A DNA stretch of 64,000 nucleotides, from contig NZ_LT984804.1 in assembly GCF_900250115.1 (NCBI RefSeq), positions 1,255,301 through 1,319,300 on the forward strand, given 5' to 3'. This document shows positions 26,813-37,839 of this stretch, piece after piece. The notes beneath the pieces were generated by a model. It was not told the origin of the DNA. It searched no databases and saw nothing but the letters and a program-made list of their open reading frames with translations. Positions within the stretch are counted from its first letter, which is position 1. Each line of letters opens with the position of its first letter. Both the position numbers and the translations under genes were made by a program. This DNA comes from Cupriavidus taiwanensis. Lineage in GTDB: Bacteria > Pseudomonadota > Gammaproteobacteria > Burkholderiales > Burkholderiaceae.

Positions 26813-28045
26813 ATGACTGCCGCTTCCTCCGGCAAGCGCCGCTTCGCGCGCATCGATCGCCTTCCCCCGTACGTTTTCAATATCACCGCCGAGCTGAAGA
26901 TGGCCGCCCGCCGCCGTGGCGAGGACATCATCGACATGAGCATGGGCAACCCCGATGGCGCCACGCCGGCGCATATCGTGGCCAAGCTCACCGAGGCGGC
27001 GCAGCGGCCCGATACGCACGGCTATTCGGCATCCAAGGGCATTCCGCGGCTGCGGCGCGCGATCTCGCACTGGTACCGCCAGCGCTATGACGTCGACATC
27101 GATGCGGATACCGAGGCCATCGTCACCATCGGCTCCAAGGAAGGCCTGGCGCACCTGATGCTCGCCACGCTCGATCGTGGCGACACCGTGCTGGTGCCCG
27201 ATCCCAGCTATCCGATCCACATCTATGGCGCGGTGATCGCCGGGGCCGATATCCGCTCGGTGCCGCTGGTGCCGGGCATCGACTTCTTTGCCGAACTGGA
27301 GCGCGCCATCCGCGGCAGCTATCCCAAGCCCAAGATGATCGTGCTGGGGTTCCCGTCCAACCCGACCGCGCAATGCGTGGAGCTGGACTTCTTCGAGCGC
27401 GTGATCGCGCTGGCGCGCAAGCACGATATCTTCGTGGTGCACGACCTGGCCTACGCCGACATCGTCTTCGACGGCTGGAAGGCACCGTCGATCATGCAGG
27501 TGCCGGGCGCCAAGGACATTGCGGTCGAGTTCTTCACGCTGTCCAAGAGCTATAACATGGCAGGGTGGCGCGTGGGCTTCATGGTCGGCAATCCGGACCT
27601 GGTGGCGGCGCTGACGCGCATCAAGAGCTATCACGACTACGGCACCTTCACGCCGCTGCAGATTGCCGCCATTGCCGCGCTCGAAGGCGACCAGCAATGC
27701 GTGAGCGAGATCGCCGCGCAATACCAGTCGCGCCGCGACGTGCTGGCGCGCGGGCTGACCGAAGCGGGCTGGCCGGTGGAAATCCCCAAGGCCTCGATGT
27801 ATATCTGGGCGCGGATTCCCGAGCCGTACCGGGCGCTGGGCTCGCTGGAATTCTCGAAGCAATTGCTGGCCAAGGCCAGGGTCTCGGTGTCTCCCGGCAT
27901 CGGCTTCGGCGACTATGGCGACGAGTACGTACGCTTTGCGCTGATCGAGAATGAATCGCGCATCCGGCAGGCGGTGCGCGGCATCAAGGCGATGTTCCGG
28001 GCGGACGGGCTGGTGAAGCCGTCGTCATCGCCGGCACAAGCCTGA
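26813..28045 (+). CDS. alaC: Alanine transaminase AlaC-type aminotransferase
   Basis: A 410-residue PLP-dependent class I aminotransferase that makes alanine from pyruvate with glutamate. The family is recognised by [22 protein letters not shown] at the N-terminus (here in part), the substrate loop [25 protein letters not shown], the Asn/Asp pair in [10 protein letters not shown] and [14 protein letters not shown], the PLP lysine in [15 protein letters not shown], and the terminal Arg in [16 protein letters not shown]. Length fits E. coli AlaC (about 412). It stands alone and converges on the Crp-like gene with only 13 bases between stops. Confidence 0.92.
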   Translation: MTAASSGKRRFARIDRLPPYVFNITAELKMAARRRGEDIIDMSMGNPDGATPAHIVAKLTEAAQRPDTHGYSASKGIPRLRRAISHWYRQRYDVDIDADTEAIVTIGSKEGLAHLMLATLDRGDTVLVPDPSYPIHIYGAVIAGADIRSVPLVPGIDFFAELERAIRGSYPKPKMIVLGFPSNPTAQCVELDFFERVIALARKHDIFVVHDLAYADIVFDGWKAPSIMQVPGAKDIAVEFFTLSKSYNMAGWRVGFMVGNPDLVAALTRIKSYHDYGTFTPLQIAAIAALEGDQQCVSEIAAQYQSRRDVLARGLTEAGWPVEIPKASMYIWARIPEPYRALGSLEFSKQLLAKARVSVSPGIGFGDYGDEYVRFALIENESRIRQAVRGIKAMFRADGLVKPSSSPAQA

Positions 28046-28058
28046 ACGTGCGCCGCAT

Positions 28059-28724
28059 TCAGTAGCGGCGCAGCGCCTCCAGGTCGAGCACGTGCACGGC
28101 GCCGTGCTCGACCGCCAGCAGGCCTTCGCTTTCCAGCACCTTGAGCGCGGCATTGGCACGCTGGCGCGAAATCCCCGCCAGCAGGCCGACCTCCTCCTGC
28201 GTCAGATGCAGCGCCGGACCCAGGCCAGGGCACAGCACCGGATTGAATAGCGTCGCCAGCGCCCGCGCCACGCGGCCCTCGATGCCATGCAGCCGCTCAT
28301 GCTCGACGGTGGCGATAAACAGTCCAAGCCGTTCGTTGAGCTGGTCGAGCAGGTAGCGGTTGAAGGGCAGGCTGGTCTCCTGCAGCCAGCGGAAGGTGGC
28401 ACCGGGCATGCAGGCGATGCGGGAATCGCGCAGCGCCACCACGTCATAGCGCAGCGCCTCGCGCTTGAGCAGCGAGCCTTCGCCGAGCCAGCCTCCGGCC
28501 GGCACGCCGGTGAGCGTGGCGCGCTTGCCGGAGGGCGAGGCGCAATGCACCTTGACCAGCCCGTCGGCGACGCCCAGCCAGCTGTCGGCCCGGTCGCCCT
28601 TGCGGATCACATAGGCGCCTTGCGGCACCGCGCGCTCGCGCAGTTCGGCGCGCACGCGGTCGCGTTGCGCCGGCGTCAGTGCCGCGGCCCATGGGCTGCG
28701 CGCCAGCAGCGCGTCGAGGCTCAC
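28059..28724 (-). CDS. Crp/Fnr-family transcriptional regulator
   Basis: A 221-residue regulator with an N-terminal cyclic-nucleotide-binding-type fold (VIRKGDRADSWLGVADGLVKV, LGEGSLLKRE) and a C-terminal winged helix (LTQEEVGLLAGISRQRANAALKVLESEGLL). There are no Cys clusters, so it is not an Fnr-type iron-sulfur sensor. The cAMP-binding signature is not convincing, so the ligand is unknown. GTG 28724 is chosen because it starts 14 bases after the preceding stop; longer forms would overlap that gene. It is the last gene of the valine/isobutyrate operon on this strand and may control it. Confidence 0.85.
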   Translation of the reverse strand: MSLDALLARSPWAAALTPAQRDRVRAELRERAVPQGAYVIRKGDRADSWLGVADGLVKVHCASPSGKRATLTGVPAGGWLGEGSLLKREALRYDVVALRDSRIACMPGATFRWLQETSLPFNRYLLDQLNERLGLFIATVEHERLHGIEGRVARALATLFNPVLCPGLGPALHLTQEEVGLLAGISRQRANAALKVLESEGLLAVEHGAVHVLDLEALRRY

Positions 28725-28738
28725 GGCAGCGCATCCGC

Positions 28739-29872
28739 TCAGTGGTGCAGGGCCAGGGGCAGCGGCTGCTCGCCCGGCGCCCACCACGGCCGGAACAGCG
28801 CCTGGACCTGGACAGGGTCCACCGCGTCATAGCTGGCGGCGCGCCAGCGCGGAGCGTTGTCCTTGTCGACGATCAGCGCGCGCACACCCTCGACGAAATC
28901 GCCTTGCGTGAAAGTGTTGACCACCACCGCCAGTTCCATGCGGAAGCAGTCGGCCAGGTCCATCCTGCGCCCGCGCAGCAGCAGTTCGCGCGTGGCGCAC
29001 GCGGACAGCGGCGAGCGGGTGCGCAGCACGTCGATGGTGCGGGTGGCCCATGCGGTGCAGGCGGGATCGTCCTGGCAAGCCAGTCCGGCCAGGATCTCCG
29101 GCAGGGTGGCGTGGGCCGGGAAATGCTGCAGCAGCGCCGGCAGCACTTGCAGCAGCGGCGCCTCGGCGGCGCTGACAACCTGTTCGCGGACCAGCGCGCG
29201 GCGCAGGTCCGCGAGCGTGTCAGGGCCCCAGTCGATGCCGGCCAGGGTTGGCTCAAGCCCGGCCAGCGTGGCGCTGTCCACCGCCGCATCGGCCAGTCCG
29301 CACAGCAAGGCATCGGCCGCGCCGATGCTCACGCCGGTCAGGCCCAGGTAGAGCGCCAGCGGCACCGGCAGCTTCGACAGGAAGTGGCTGGCCCCCACAT
29401 CGGGCACCAGGCCGATGCCGGTCTCGGGCATGGCCACGCGCGAGCGTTCGGTGACCAGGCGCAGGTGCGCGCCCTGAGCCAGGCCCATGCCGCCGCCCAT
29501 GACGATGCCGTCCATCAGCGCCACCAGCGGCTTGGGATAGCGGTGCAGGCGGTAGTCCAGCGTGTATTCGTCGATAAAGAAGCGCCGGTGCAGCGGCGTG
29601 CCGTCGCGGTAGCTGTCGGTCAGCGCGCGGATATCGCCGCCGGCGCAGAAGGCCTTCGGACCCGCGCCGCGCAGCACCACCGCGCGGATGGCATGGTCGC
29701 GCGACCAGGCTTCCATCTGCGCGCCCAGCGCGACCACCATCGGGTACGACAGGGCATTGAGCTGGCGCGGCCGGTTCAGCGTGGCAATGCCGACGCCGTT
29801 GACCACCTGGAACAGCACCTCCGGCCCGGCCACATCGAGGTTGGCGGCCTTGGTCTCTTCGGTCAGGCGCAT
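28739..29872 (-). CDS. 3-hydroxyisobutyryl-CoA hydrolase
   Basis: A 377-residue member of the crotonase superfamily of the HIBYL-CoA hydrolase type, which frees 3-hydroxyisobutyrate from its CoA ester in valine breakdown. The oxyanion-hole segments are GPKAFCAGGDIRAL and DGIVMGGGMGLAQGAHLRLV; the catalytic region PETGIGLVPDVGASHFLS is typical, as is the C-terminal domain (VVVNTFTQGDFVEGVRALIVDKD). Ordinary enoyl-CoA hydratases are about 260 residues, so the extra 110 residues support the hydrolase call. It lies 9 bases after the hydratase gene in the same operon. Confidence 0.9.
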   Translation of the reverse strand: MRLTEETKAANLDVAGPEVLFQVVNGVGIATLNRPRQLNALSYPMVVALGAQMEAWSRDHAIRAVVLRGAGPKAFCAGGDIRALTDSYRDGTPLHRRFFIDEYTLDYRLHRYPKPLVALMDGIVMGGGMGLAQGAHLRLVTERSRVAMPETGIGLVPDVGASHFLSKLPVPLALYLGLTGVSIGAADALLCGLADAAVDSATLAGLEPTLAGIDWGPDTLADLRRALVREQVVSAAEAPLLQVLPALLQHFPAHATLPEILAGLACQDDPACTAWATRTIDVLRTRSPLSACATRELLLRGRRMDLADCFRMELAVVVNTFTQGDFVEGVRALIVDKDNAPRWRAASYDAVDPVQVQALFRPWWAPGEQPLPLALHH

Positions 29873-29881
29873 GGCGCGCTC

Positions 29882-30652
29882 CTAGGCGTTGCGCCATTGC
29901 GGCGCGCGTTTCTCGAGGAAGGCGTGGACGCCTTCGCGCTGGTCGGCATCGTCGAACAGGTCGACAAAGCGCTCGCGCTCCAGCGCCAGCGCCGCCTGGC
30001 GCGGCACGCCCTGGCGCGCCAGGTGCACCAGCCGCTTGCTGTGCGCGGCGGCACGCGGGCTGACCTTGCCGGCGCGTTCGGCCATCGCCAGCGCCGTGGC
30101 AAGGGCCTGGCCGCGCGGCACGACGTCTTCCACCAGGCCGATGCGCAGCGCGGTGGCCGCGTCGACGCGCTCGTTGGTCAGGATCATGCGCTTGGCCCAG
30201 CCTTCGCCCACCAGCCAGGGCAGCGTCTGCGTGCCGCAGCCGCACGGCAGCAGGCCCACGGCGGCCTCGGGCAGCGCCATCTGCGCCTGTTCCTCGGCGA
30301 TGCGGATATCGCAGGCGAGCGCGCATTCCAGCCCGCCGCCCATGGCATAGCCGTTGATCGCGGCGATGACCACCGGACGCGCTTGCTGCAGCGCTTCGAA
30401 GGCGCTGCCGAACTGCTGCGCCATCGCCCGCGCGTGGGCGCGGTCGCCGTCGGCAAAGCCGTTCAGGTCGGCGCCGGCGCTGAAGAACTTTTCGCCGGCT
30501 CCGGTGACGACCACGGCGCGGACTTCAGGGTTGGCGTCGATCCTTGCCACCAGCTCGCGCAGCTGTTGCAGGCCTTCGGCGGTGAAGGCGTTGGCGGGCG
30601 GGCGGCTCAGCGTCAGCGTGGCGACATGGCCGTGCAGGGCGAACTCGATCAT
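29882..30652 (-). CDS. Enoyl-CoA hydratase
   Basis: A 256-residue crotonase-family enzyme, here expected to hydrate methacrylyl-CoA to 3-hydroxyisobutyryl-CoA. Oxyanion-hole segments are GAGEKFFSAGADLNGF and AINGYAMGGGLECALACD. The family's two catalytic Glu positions fall in GGGLECAL (Glu present) and LPEAAVGLLPCGCG (Glu present). The frame runs on upstream, but ATG 30652 overlaps the 3-hydroxyisobutyrate dehydrogenase stop as ATGA and gives normal length. Assignment to valine degradation rests on its operon partners. Confidence 0.88.
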   Translation of the reverse strand: MIEFALHGHVATLTLSRPPANAFTAEGLQQLRELVARIDANPEVRAVVVTGAGEKFFSAGADLNGFADGDRAHARAMAQQFGSAFEALQQARPVVIAAINGYAMGGGLECALACDIRIAEEQAQMALPEAAVGLLPCGCGTQTLPWLVGEGWAKRMILTNERVDAATALRIGLVEDVVPRGQALATALAMAERAGKVSPRAAAHSKRLVHLARQGVPRQAALALERERFVDLFDDADQREGVHAFLEKRAPQWRNA

Positions 30653-31554
30653 TGCTGGTGCTCCTTGTCCGCGGCGGACAGGTACTGGCGGATCACGCCG
30701 GAGAAGTCGAGATGGCCGTCGCCGGCATGGCTCACGGCCTGGTAGACCTGCTGCGCCAGCGCGCCGAGGAACAGCGGCTGCTTCACGCTGCGCGCGGCGT
30801 CGGCAGCGAGGCCGAGGTCCTTGAGCATCAGCTCGGCGCCAAAGCCGCCGCTGTAGCCGCGGCCCGCCGGCGCGGTCTCGATCACGCCGGGCCACGGGTT
30901 GCAGGTATCGGAAGCCCAGCAGCGGCCGGTGGAGGTATTGACGATGCCGGCCAGCACCTTGGCATCGATGCCGAGCCTGACGCCCAGCGCCATCGCCTCG
31001 GATACGCCGATCATCGAGATGCCCAGGATCAGGTTGTTGCAGATCTTGGCGACCTGGCCGGTGCCGGTTCCGCCGCAATGGACCAGGTTGCGGCCCATGC
31101 CGGCCAGCACCGGGCGCACCTGCGCGAACAGCGCCTCGCTGGCGCCGACCATGAAGGTCAGCGTGCCGGCCTGCGCGCCGACGGTGCCGCCCGAGACCGG
31201 CGCATCGGCCAGGGCATTGCCGCGTGCCTCGGCCGCGGCGGCCAGTTCACGCACGGTGGCGGGGTCGATGGTGCTGGAGTCGACCAGCGGCACGCCCGGC
31301 CGCACTCCGGCCAGCACGCCGTCGTCGCCGAGGTAGGCGCTGCGCACATGGGCGGCTGCCGGCAGCATGGTGATGACGAAATCGGCCTCGGCCACTGCCT
31401 TGCGCGCCGAGTCGGCGCTGCCCGCGCCCTCGGCGCACAGCGATGCCACCGCGGCGGCGTTCAGGTCGAATACGGTCAGCGTGTGACCGGCCTTGAGCAG
31501 GTTGCGCGCCATGGGCGCGCCCATGTTGCCCAGGCCGATGAAGGCGATATGCAT
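30649..31554 (-). CDS. mmsB: 3-hydroxyisobutyrate dehydrogenase
   Basis: A 301-residue NAD-dependent beta-hydroxyacid dehydrogenase oxidising 3-hydroxyisobutyrate to methylmalonate semialdehyde. The Rossmann start is IAFIGLGNMGAPMARNLLKAGH, the substrate loop is LADAPVSGGTVGAQAGTL, and the catalytic Lys lies in GTGTGQVAKICNNLILG. Length fits MmsB (about 298). It is separated from mmsA upstream by about 260 bases carrying REP-like palindromes, and overlaps the enoyl-CoA hydratase gene downstream. Confidence 0.93.
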   Translation of the reverse strand: MHIAFIGLGNMGAPMARNLLKAGHTLTVFDLNAAAVASLCAEGAGSADSARKAVAEADFVITMLPAAAHVRSAYLGDDGVLAGVRPGVPLVDSSTIDPATVRELAAAAEARGNALADAPVSGGTVGAQAGTLTFMVGASEALFAQVRPVLAGMGRNLVHCGGTGTGQVAKICNNLILGISMIGVSEAMALGVRLGIDAKVLAGIVNTSTGRCWASDTCNPWPGVIETAPAGRGYSGGFGAELMLKDLGLAADAARSVKQPLFLGALAQQVYQAVSHAGDGHLDFSGVIRQYLSAADKEHQQ

Positions 31555-31599
31555 GGGGTGTCTCCTTCGTTTCAGGTGTCAGTATCCCGCTTGTTTTCT

Positions 31600-31772
31600 C
31601 CCCTCTCCCGCGAGCGGGAGAGGGGCGGGGGTGAGGGCGGGAGTGTCAATTGGCAATGGCTTCGCTTCAATGACAGTTGGCATCCACAACCCGGTGGCTG
31701 GCGGTGAGGTTGTGGTACTGCCGGCGCCGGCCCTCACCCCCAACCCCTCTCCCGCGAGCGGGAGAGGGGAGC
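31600..31772. repeat. Pair of inverted REP-like palindromes
   Basis: Two identical 26-base hairpins, each CCCCTCTCCCGC, a 2-base loop GA and GCGGGAGAGGGG, lie at 31600-31625 and 31744-31769. The bases next to them are also inverted copies (GGGGGTGAGGGC after the first, GCCCTCACCCCC before the second), so the whole 170-base segment is a head-to-head pair, like an E. coli BIME. It fills the mmsA-mmsB gap (31555-31815), which has no gene. A third copy is at 49514-49562. Confidence 0.85.
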
Positions 31773-31815
31773 ACACAAGCGGTTCGCGTCCGGCATTGGG
31801 ATTTCGGCGCGTCGC

Positions 31816-33339
31816 TTACTTCAAACTGATCGTCGTATTCACCCCGTCATTCACCGTGGCATCATCAAACCAGCGCGCCGTCACCGTCTTGGTCTGGGTG
31901 TAGAACTGCACCACCTGCTTGCCATACGGCCCCAGGTCGCCCAGCTTGGAGCCGCGCGAGCCGGTGAAGCTGAAGTAGGGCACCGGCACCGGGATGGGGA
32001 TGTTGATGCCGACCTGGCCGACGTCGATCTCGCTCTGGAACTTGCGCGCCGCGGCGCCGCTTTGCGTGAACACGCCGGTGCCGTTGCCGAACGGGTTGCG
32101 GTTGACCAGCGCGACGGCGTCGTCCAGCGTGTCCACGCCGATCACCACCAGCACCGGTCCGAAGATCTCTTCCGTGTAGATCGACATGTCGGTCTTCACG
32201 TCGGTGAAGATGGTCGGGCCGATGAAGTTGCCCTGCGGATATCCCGGGACTTCCACGCCGCGCCCGTCCAGCACCAGCGTTGCGCCTTCACGCTCGCCGG
32301 CGGCGATCAGGCCGAGGATGCGCTCCTTTGCCGCCACCGAAACCACCGGGCCGACATCGGTGCCCGGCTCGGCGCCGGCGCCCACCTTGAGCGTCCTGGC
32401 GCGCGCCACCAGGTCGGGCACCCAGTCACGTGCCGCGCCCACCAGCACCACCACCGAGGTGGCCATGCAGCGCTGGCCCGCCGCGCCGAAGCCCGCGCCC
32501 GCCAGCGCATTCAGGGTCTGCTCCTTGTGCGCGTCGGGCAGCACCACCGCGTGGTTCTTGGCGCCCATCATCGACTGCACGCGCTTGCCGTGCGCGCCGG
32601 CGAGGTTGTAGACATGGGTGCCGACGGCGGTGGAGCCGACGAACGATACCGCCTTGATGTCCGGGTGGGTGCAGAGCGCATCGACCACGTCCTTGGCACC
32701 GTGCACCACGTTCAGCACGCCCGGCGGAACGCCGGCTTCCAGCGCGAGCTTGACCAGCTCCATGGTCGACAGCGGATCCTGCTCCGACGGCTTGAGCACG
32801 AAGGTATTGCCGCATACGATCGCCATCGGGAACATCCACAGCGGGATCATCGCCGGGAAGTTGAAGGGGGTGATGCCGGCGCAGACGCCGATCGGCTGCT
32901 GCAGCGTGTAGGTATCGACGGTGGCGGCCACGTTCTCGGCAAAGCCGCCTTGCTGCAGCGTGCCGATCGAGCAGGCGTGCTCGACCACCTCCAGCCCGCG
33001 GAAGATATCGCCTTCGGCATCGGCCAGGGTCTTGCCTTGCTCGGCGGTCAGGATTGCGGCGATGCGCTTGCTGTGCTCGCGGATCAGCGCCTGGAAGCGC
33101 AGCATGACGCGCAGCCGCGCGCCGATCGGGGTATGACGCCACGTGGCAAAGGCGCGGTGCGCGGCGCCCACGGCCGCGGCGACTTCGCTGGCGGTGGCCA
33201 GCGGCACGCGGGCCAGCACTTCCTGCGTGGCCGGGTTGACTACGTTGCGGAATTCGGTGGCGGACGAGTCCACCCATTCGCCGTTGATCAGCAGCGGTAC
33301 GGTCGGCACGGCAGTGGCGGTGTTGGGCACGGCAGTCAT
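31816..33339 (-). CDS. mmsA: CoA-acylating methylmalonate-semialdehyde dehydrogenase
   Basis: A 507-residue aldehyde dehydrogenase converting methylmalonate semialdehyde, or malonate semialdehyde, to propionyl-CoA or acetyl-CoA. Marks are the NAD region [37 protein letters not shown], the active-site Cys in [17 protein letters not shown], and the end motif [20 protein letters not shown]. Other aldehyde dehydrogenases have a catalytic Glu upstream of the Cys; this class has Asn ([14 protein letters not shown]), as here. It is 40 bases after the acyl-CoA dehydrogenase gene. It is the last step of valine degradation. Confidence 0.95.
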   Translation of the reverse strand: MTAVPNTATAVPTVPLLINGEWVDSSATEFRNVVNPATQEVLARVPLATASEVAAAVGAAHRAFATWRHTPIGARLRVMLRFQALIREHSKRIAAILTAEQGKTLADAEGDIFRGLEVVEHACSIGTLQQGGFAENVAATVDTYTLQQPIGVCAGITPFNFPAMIPLWMFPMAIVCGNTFVLKPSEQDPLSTMELVKLALEAGVPPGVLNVVHGAKDVVDALCTHPDIKAVSFVGSTAVGTHVYNLAGAHGKRVQSMMGAKNHAVVLPDAHKEQTLNALAGAGFGAAGQRCMATSVVVLVGAARDWVPDLVARARTLKVGAGAEPGTDVGPVVSVAAKERILGLIAAGEREGATLVLDGRGVEVPGYPQGNFIGPTIFTDVKTDMSIYTEEIFGPVLVVIGVDTLDDAVALVNRNPFGNGTGVFTQSGAAARKFQSEIDVGQVGINIPIPVPVPYFSFTGSRGSKLGDLGPYGKQVVQFYTQTKTVTARWFDDATVNDGVNTTISLK

Positions 33340-33379
33340 GGTTGTCTCCGGAGGGTGTTGTTCTGCAGGGGAAGAGGAA

Positions 33380-34513
33380 TCAGAGGCTGCGCGCGATCAG
33401 CATGCGCTGGATCTCGCTGGTGCCTTCGTAGATCTGGGTAATGCGGGCGTCGCGGTAATGGCGCTCGACCGGGTAGTCTTCAAGGTAGCCATAGCCGCCG
33501 TGGATCTGCAGCGCCTTGGAGCACACGCGCTCGGCCAGCTCCGACGCATACAGCTTGGCCTGCGAGGCCTCGGACAGGCACGGCACGCCCTCGCTGCGCA
33601 TGCGCGCGGCGCGATGCACCAGCAGCCGCGCGGCATTGAGTTCGGTGGCCATGTCGGCCAGCATGTTGGCGATGGGAGGATGCTCGCGCAGCGCACGGCC
33701 GAACTGGATGCGTTCGGAGGCGTAGCGGCAGGCGGCCTCGAATGCCGAGCGGGCGATGCCGATCGCCTGCGCGGCGATGCCGATGCGTCCGCCCTCCAGG
33801 TTGGACAGCGCGATGCGCAGACCCTCGCCGGGCTCGCCCAGCAACGCGTCATGCGGGACCACGCAGTCTTCCAGCGTGATGGCGCAGGTGTCCGAGGCGC
33901 GGATGCCCAGCTTCTTTTCCGGGGCGTGGACGATAAAGCCGGGGGTGTCGGTGGGCACCAGGAAGGCCGAGATGCCTTTCTTGCCGCGCTCCGGTTCGGT
34001 GGCGGCAAACACCACCGCCACGCCCGCGCGCTGGCCGTTGGTGACGAACTGCTTGCTGCCGTTGAGCACCCAGCCGTTGTCGGTAAAGCGGGCGCGGGTG
34101 CGCAGGTTGTGCGCCTCGGAGCCGGCCTGCGGTTCGGTCAGGCAGAACGCGCCGATCAGCTCGCCACTGGCCAGCCGGGCGAGGTAGCGTTCTTTCTGCG
34201 CATCGGTGCCGTAGTGCAGGATCGGCCCGCAGCCGACCGAGTTGTGCACGCTCATCATGGTGGCACAAGCGGCGCAGCCGGCGGCGATCTCTTCGATGGC
34301 CAGCGCATAGGCGACGTAGTCGGTATAGGTGCCGCCCCATTCCTCGGGCACGATCATGCCCAGCAGCCCGAGCGCGCCCATTTCGGCGACGATCTCGTCG
34401 GGAAGGCGGCCGTCGCGGTCCCATTGCGCCGCGCCACCGGCCAGCCGCTCGGTGGCAAAGGCGCGCGCGCTGTCGCGGATCATGGTTTGCTCTTCGGTGT
34501 AGTCGCTGTGCAT
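33380..34513 (-). CDS. Acyl-CoA dehydrogenase, probably isobutyryl-CoA dehydrogenase
   Basis: A 377-residue FAD enzyme making methacrylyl-CoA from isobutyryl-CoA, inferred from the operon. Domain marks are [14 protein letters not shown], the flavin/substrate segment [29 protein letters not shown], the helical C-terminal [22 protein letters not shown], and [20 protein letters not shown], where the Glu of YEGTSE is the catalytic base position of the short-chain type. The frame runs far upstream, but ATG 34513 gives the family length. It is divergent from an AraC-type regulator, 162 bases apart, where the promoters must lie. Confidence 0.9.
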   Translation of the reverse strand: MHSDYTEEQTMIRDSARAFATERLAGGAAQWDRDGRLPDEIVAEMGALGLLGMIVPEEWGGTYTDYVAYALAIEEIAAGCAACATMMSVHNSVGCGPILHYGTDAQKERYLARLASGELIGAFCLTEPQAGSEAHNLRTRARFTDNGWVLNGSKQFVTNGQRAGVAVVFAATEPERGKKGISAFLVPTDTPGFIVHAPEKKLGIRASDTCAITLEDCVVPHDALLGEPGEGLRIALSNLEGGRIGIAAQAIGIARSAFEAACRYASERIQFGRALREHPPIANMLADMATELNAARLLVHRAARMRSEGVPCLSEASQAKLYASELAERVCSKALQIHGGYGYLEDYPVERHYRDARITQIYEGTSEIQRMLIARSL

Positions 34514-34675
34514 GGCAGTTGGAGTGGCGTTTGGAGCTGCGCTGCAACTCAGGCAGAATGCGCGCTCGGCGTTTGACCTGCGGGCAGTGTAGGAACGCCC
34601 GGGGCCGGCTCCTATGCCAAAATCCGCCAATCTTCGTGAACTCGTTTGCCACCATCGCTTGCCACCCTCAGCACC

Positions 34676-35689
34676 ATGGAAAAAGGCAGTGTCGCCATCT
34701 GTTTCGTCCACCACGCCATTGCGGGACTGCGCGCGCGCGGCATCGACCCGGATCCGGTGCTGCGCAGCGCCGGCATTGCGCCGGCGCTGCTGGCGGTGCC
34801 GCAGGCGCGGGTTTCGGCGGCCAGCTACAGCGAGCTGTGGCTGGCCGTGGCGGCGGCGCTGGACGATGAATTCTTCGGCCAGGATTCGCGCAGCATGAAG
34901 TGCGGCAGCTTTGCCATGCTGTGCCATGCGGTGGCGGGCAGCCGCACCCTGGCGCAGGCGCTGGAGCGCATCACGCGGTACTTCCGGCTGCTGCTCGACG
35001 ATATCGGCGTGCGGCTGGAGCGCCATGGCGACGAGGCCGCGTTGGTGCTGACCGCGCCCAGCGCGCACCTGGGCCGCCAGCCGGGCGTGTTCGCGCAGGA
35101 AACCATGCTGATCATGCTGCACGGCCTGATGAGCTGGCTGCTGCGGCGGCGCGTGCCGGTGCGGCTGGCGGCGTTCGACTATGCCGAGCCGCCCTACAGC
35201 GCGGAATATCGCGTCATGTATTCGCGCCAGCTGGCGTTCGGCCAGCCGGCCACCGCGCTGGTGTTCGACGCGGCGCTGCTGGCGCAGCCGGTGCGCCAGG
35301 ACGAGCGCAGCCTGAAGGCCTTCCTGCGCGATGCGCCGCACAACGTGGTGGTCAAGTATTCGGACCGCAGCAGCATGGGGGCGCGCGTGCGCAGGCTGCT
35401 GCGCAACCAGCGTCCGGATCAATGGCCGACTTTCGAGGACCTGGCGGTCAGCCTGAACCTGTCCGCGTCATCGCTGCGGCGCCGGCTGATGGAGGAGGGC
35501 GTCAGCTACCAGGACCTGAAGGATGCGCTGCGGCGCGACCTGGCGATCGAGGCGCTCAGCCATTCCGGACGCCCGGTCGCGGATATCGCGGCCGAGCTCG
35601 GCTTTGCCGAGCCCGGCGCGTTCCACCGGGCGTTCCGGCGCTGGACCGGATCGCGCCCGGGGGCCTACCGCCGCGTGGCGGAAGGCTGA
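34676..35689 (+). CDS. AraC-family regulator, candidate regulator of the valine operon
   Basis: A 337-residue regulator. The N-terminal two thirds match the arabinose-binding-like domain of the OruR/ArgR-type AraC group ([30 protein letters not shown]); the C-terminal 90 residues are the double helix-turn-helix ([31 protein letters not shown] in part, then [25 protein letters not shown]). ATG 34676 is preferred over a TTG at 34646. In Pseudomonas the mmsAB genes are controlled by the AraC-family protein MmsR, so the divergent position here suggests the same job. That is an inference. It converges on fghA with 8 bases between stops. Confidence 0.88.
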   Translation: MEKGSVAICFVHHAIAGLRARGIDPDPVLRSAGIAPALLAVPQARVSAASYSELWLAVAAALDDEFFGQDSRSMKCGSFAMLCHAVAGSRTLAQALERITRYFRLLLDDIGVRLERHGDEAALVLTAPSAHLGRQPGVFAQETMLIMLHGLMSWLLRRRVPVRLAAFDYAEPPYSAEYRVMYSRQLAFGQPATALVFDAALLAQPVRQDERSLKAFLRDAPHNVVVKYSDRSSMGARVRRLLRNQRPDQWPTFEDLAVSLNLSASSLRRRLMEEGVSYQDLKDALRRDLAIEALSHSGRPVADIAAELGFAEPGAFHRAFRRWTGSRPGAYRRVAEG

Positions 35690-35697
35690 GCCCGCGG

Positions 35698-36540
35698 CTA
35701 CAGCCGCGTGGCGTGGTGCCGGATGTGGTCGGCGATAAAGCTGGTGATGAAGTAGTAGCCGTGGTCGTAGCCGCTGTGCCGGCGTAGCGTCAGCGGCTGG
35801 CCGACCGCCTGGCAGGCCGCGGCGAATGCGTCCGGATGCAGCTGGCTTTGCAGGAACTGGTCGTCCAGCCCCTGGTCGACCAGGATGCCGGCCGGGAACG
35901 GCGCCCCCTGCTGGCGCGCCATCAGCTCGCTCGCGTCATGCTGCGCCCAGGCGGCGCGGTCGCTGCCGAGGTAGCCGGTAAAGGCCTTCTCGCCCCACGG
36001 GCAGCGCGACGGCGCGGCGATCGGCGCGAACGCCGACACCGAGCGGAAGCGCTGCGGATGGCGCTGCGCCAGCACCAGCGCGCCGTGTCCGCCCATCGAA
36101 TGCCCGCAGATGCCGACGCGCGCGGCATCGCCCGGCAAGGCGCTGGTCACCAGTTCGAACAGTTCTTCGGCGACGTAGCTTTCCATGCGCCAGTGCTTGT
36201 GCCACGGCGCCTCGGTGGCATCGACATAGAAGCCCGCGCCCACGCCGAAGTCCCACGCATCCGCCTCGCCCGGCAGCCCGGCGCCGCGCGGGCTGGTGTC
36301 GGGGGCCACCAGCATCAGGCCGTGCTCGGCGGCAAAACGCTGCGCGCCGGCCTTGGTCATGAAGGTCTCTTCGGTGCAGGTCAGGCCGGCCAGGCAGAAC
36401 AGCACCGGCACCCGTGCGCCAGCCTGCGCCTGCGGCGGCAGGTAGACCGAGAAACGCATCGGCAGTCCGATCGCCGCCGAGTCATGGCGATAGAAGCGCT
36501 GCGCGCCGCCGTGGCAGCCATGTTGAGAAATCAGTTCCAT
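35698..36540 (-). CDS. fghA: S-formylglutathione hydrolase
   Basis: A 280-residue esterase-D-type alpha/beta hydrolase that splits S-formylglutathione to formate and glutathione. The elbow is GICGHSMGGHGALVLA, the pocket segment is VLFCLAGLTCTEETFMTKAGAQR, and the catalytic His is in HSGYDHGYYF. The family motif GVGAGFYVDATEAPW is present. It lies 13 bases after the S-(hydroxymethyl)glutathione dehydrogenase gene, so the two formaldehyde-oxidation steps are in one operon. No FrmR-type regulator is beside them. Confidence 0.95.
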   Translation of the reverse strand: MELISQHGCHGGAQRFYRHDSAAIGLPMRFSVYLPPQAQAGARVPVLFCLAGLTCTEETFMTKAGAQRFAAEHGLMLVAPDTSPRGAGLPGEADAWDFGVGAGFYVDATEAPWHKHWRMESYVAEELFELVTSALPGDAARVGICGHSMGGHGALVLAQRHPQRFRSVSAFAPIAAPSRCPWGEKAFTGYLGSDRAAWAQHDASELMARQQGAPFPAGILVDQGLDDQFLQSQLHPDAFAAACQAVGQPLTLRRHSGYDHGYYFITSFIADHIRHHATRL

Positions 36541-36553
36541 GTCGGCGCCGTCC

Positions 36554-37660
<1,107 letters not shown>

Positions 37661-37839
37661 GGGGAGTCCTCCGGAATCACGAATAAGGGGGACGGCTTGC
37701 GGGTGACGCGACGCAGCACGCCGCGCCGGCCGGCAAGCCCGGTCCGAGGACATGACTATACGATCTTCCTGCGGTGGCAGGCCAGCTTTGGCCGATCAGC
37801 GGTCAGCGAAACCCCGCCGGCCGTTTCCCGGCGGCGGTA

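Noticed and set aside
28679..30745. 688-codon open frame on the + strand
   Set aside because: Antisense to the enoyl-CoA hydratase and 3-hydroxyisobutyryl-CoA hydrolase genes; no domain motif and a biased Gln/His/Arg composition.
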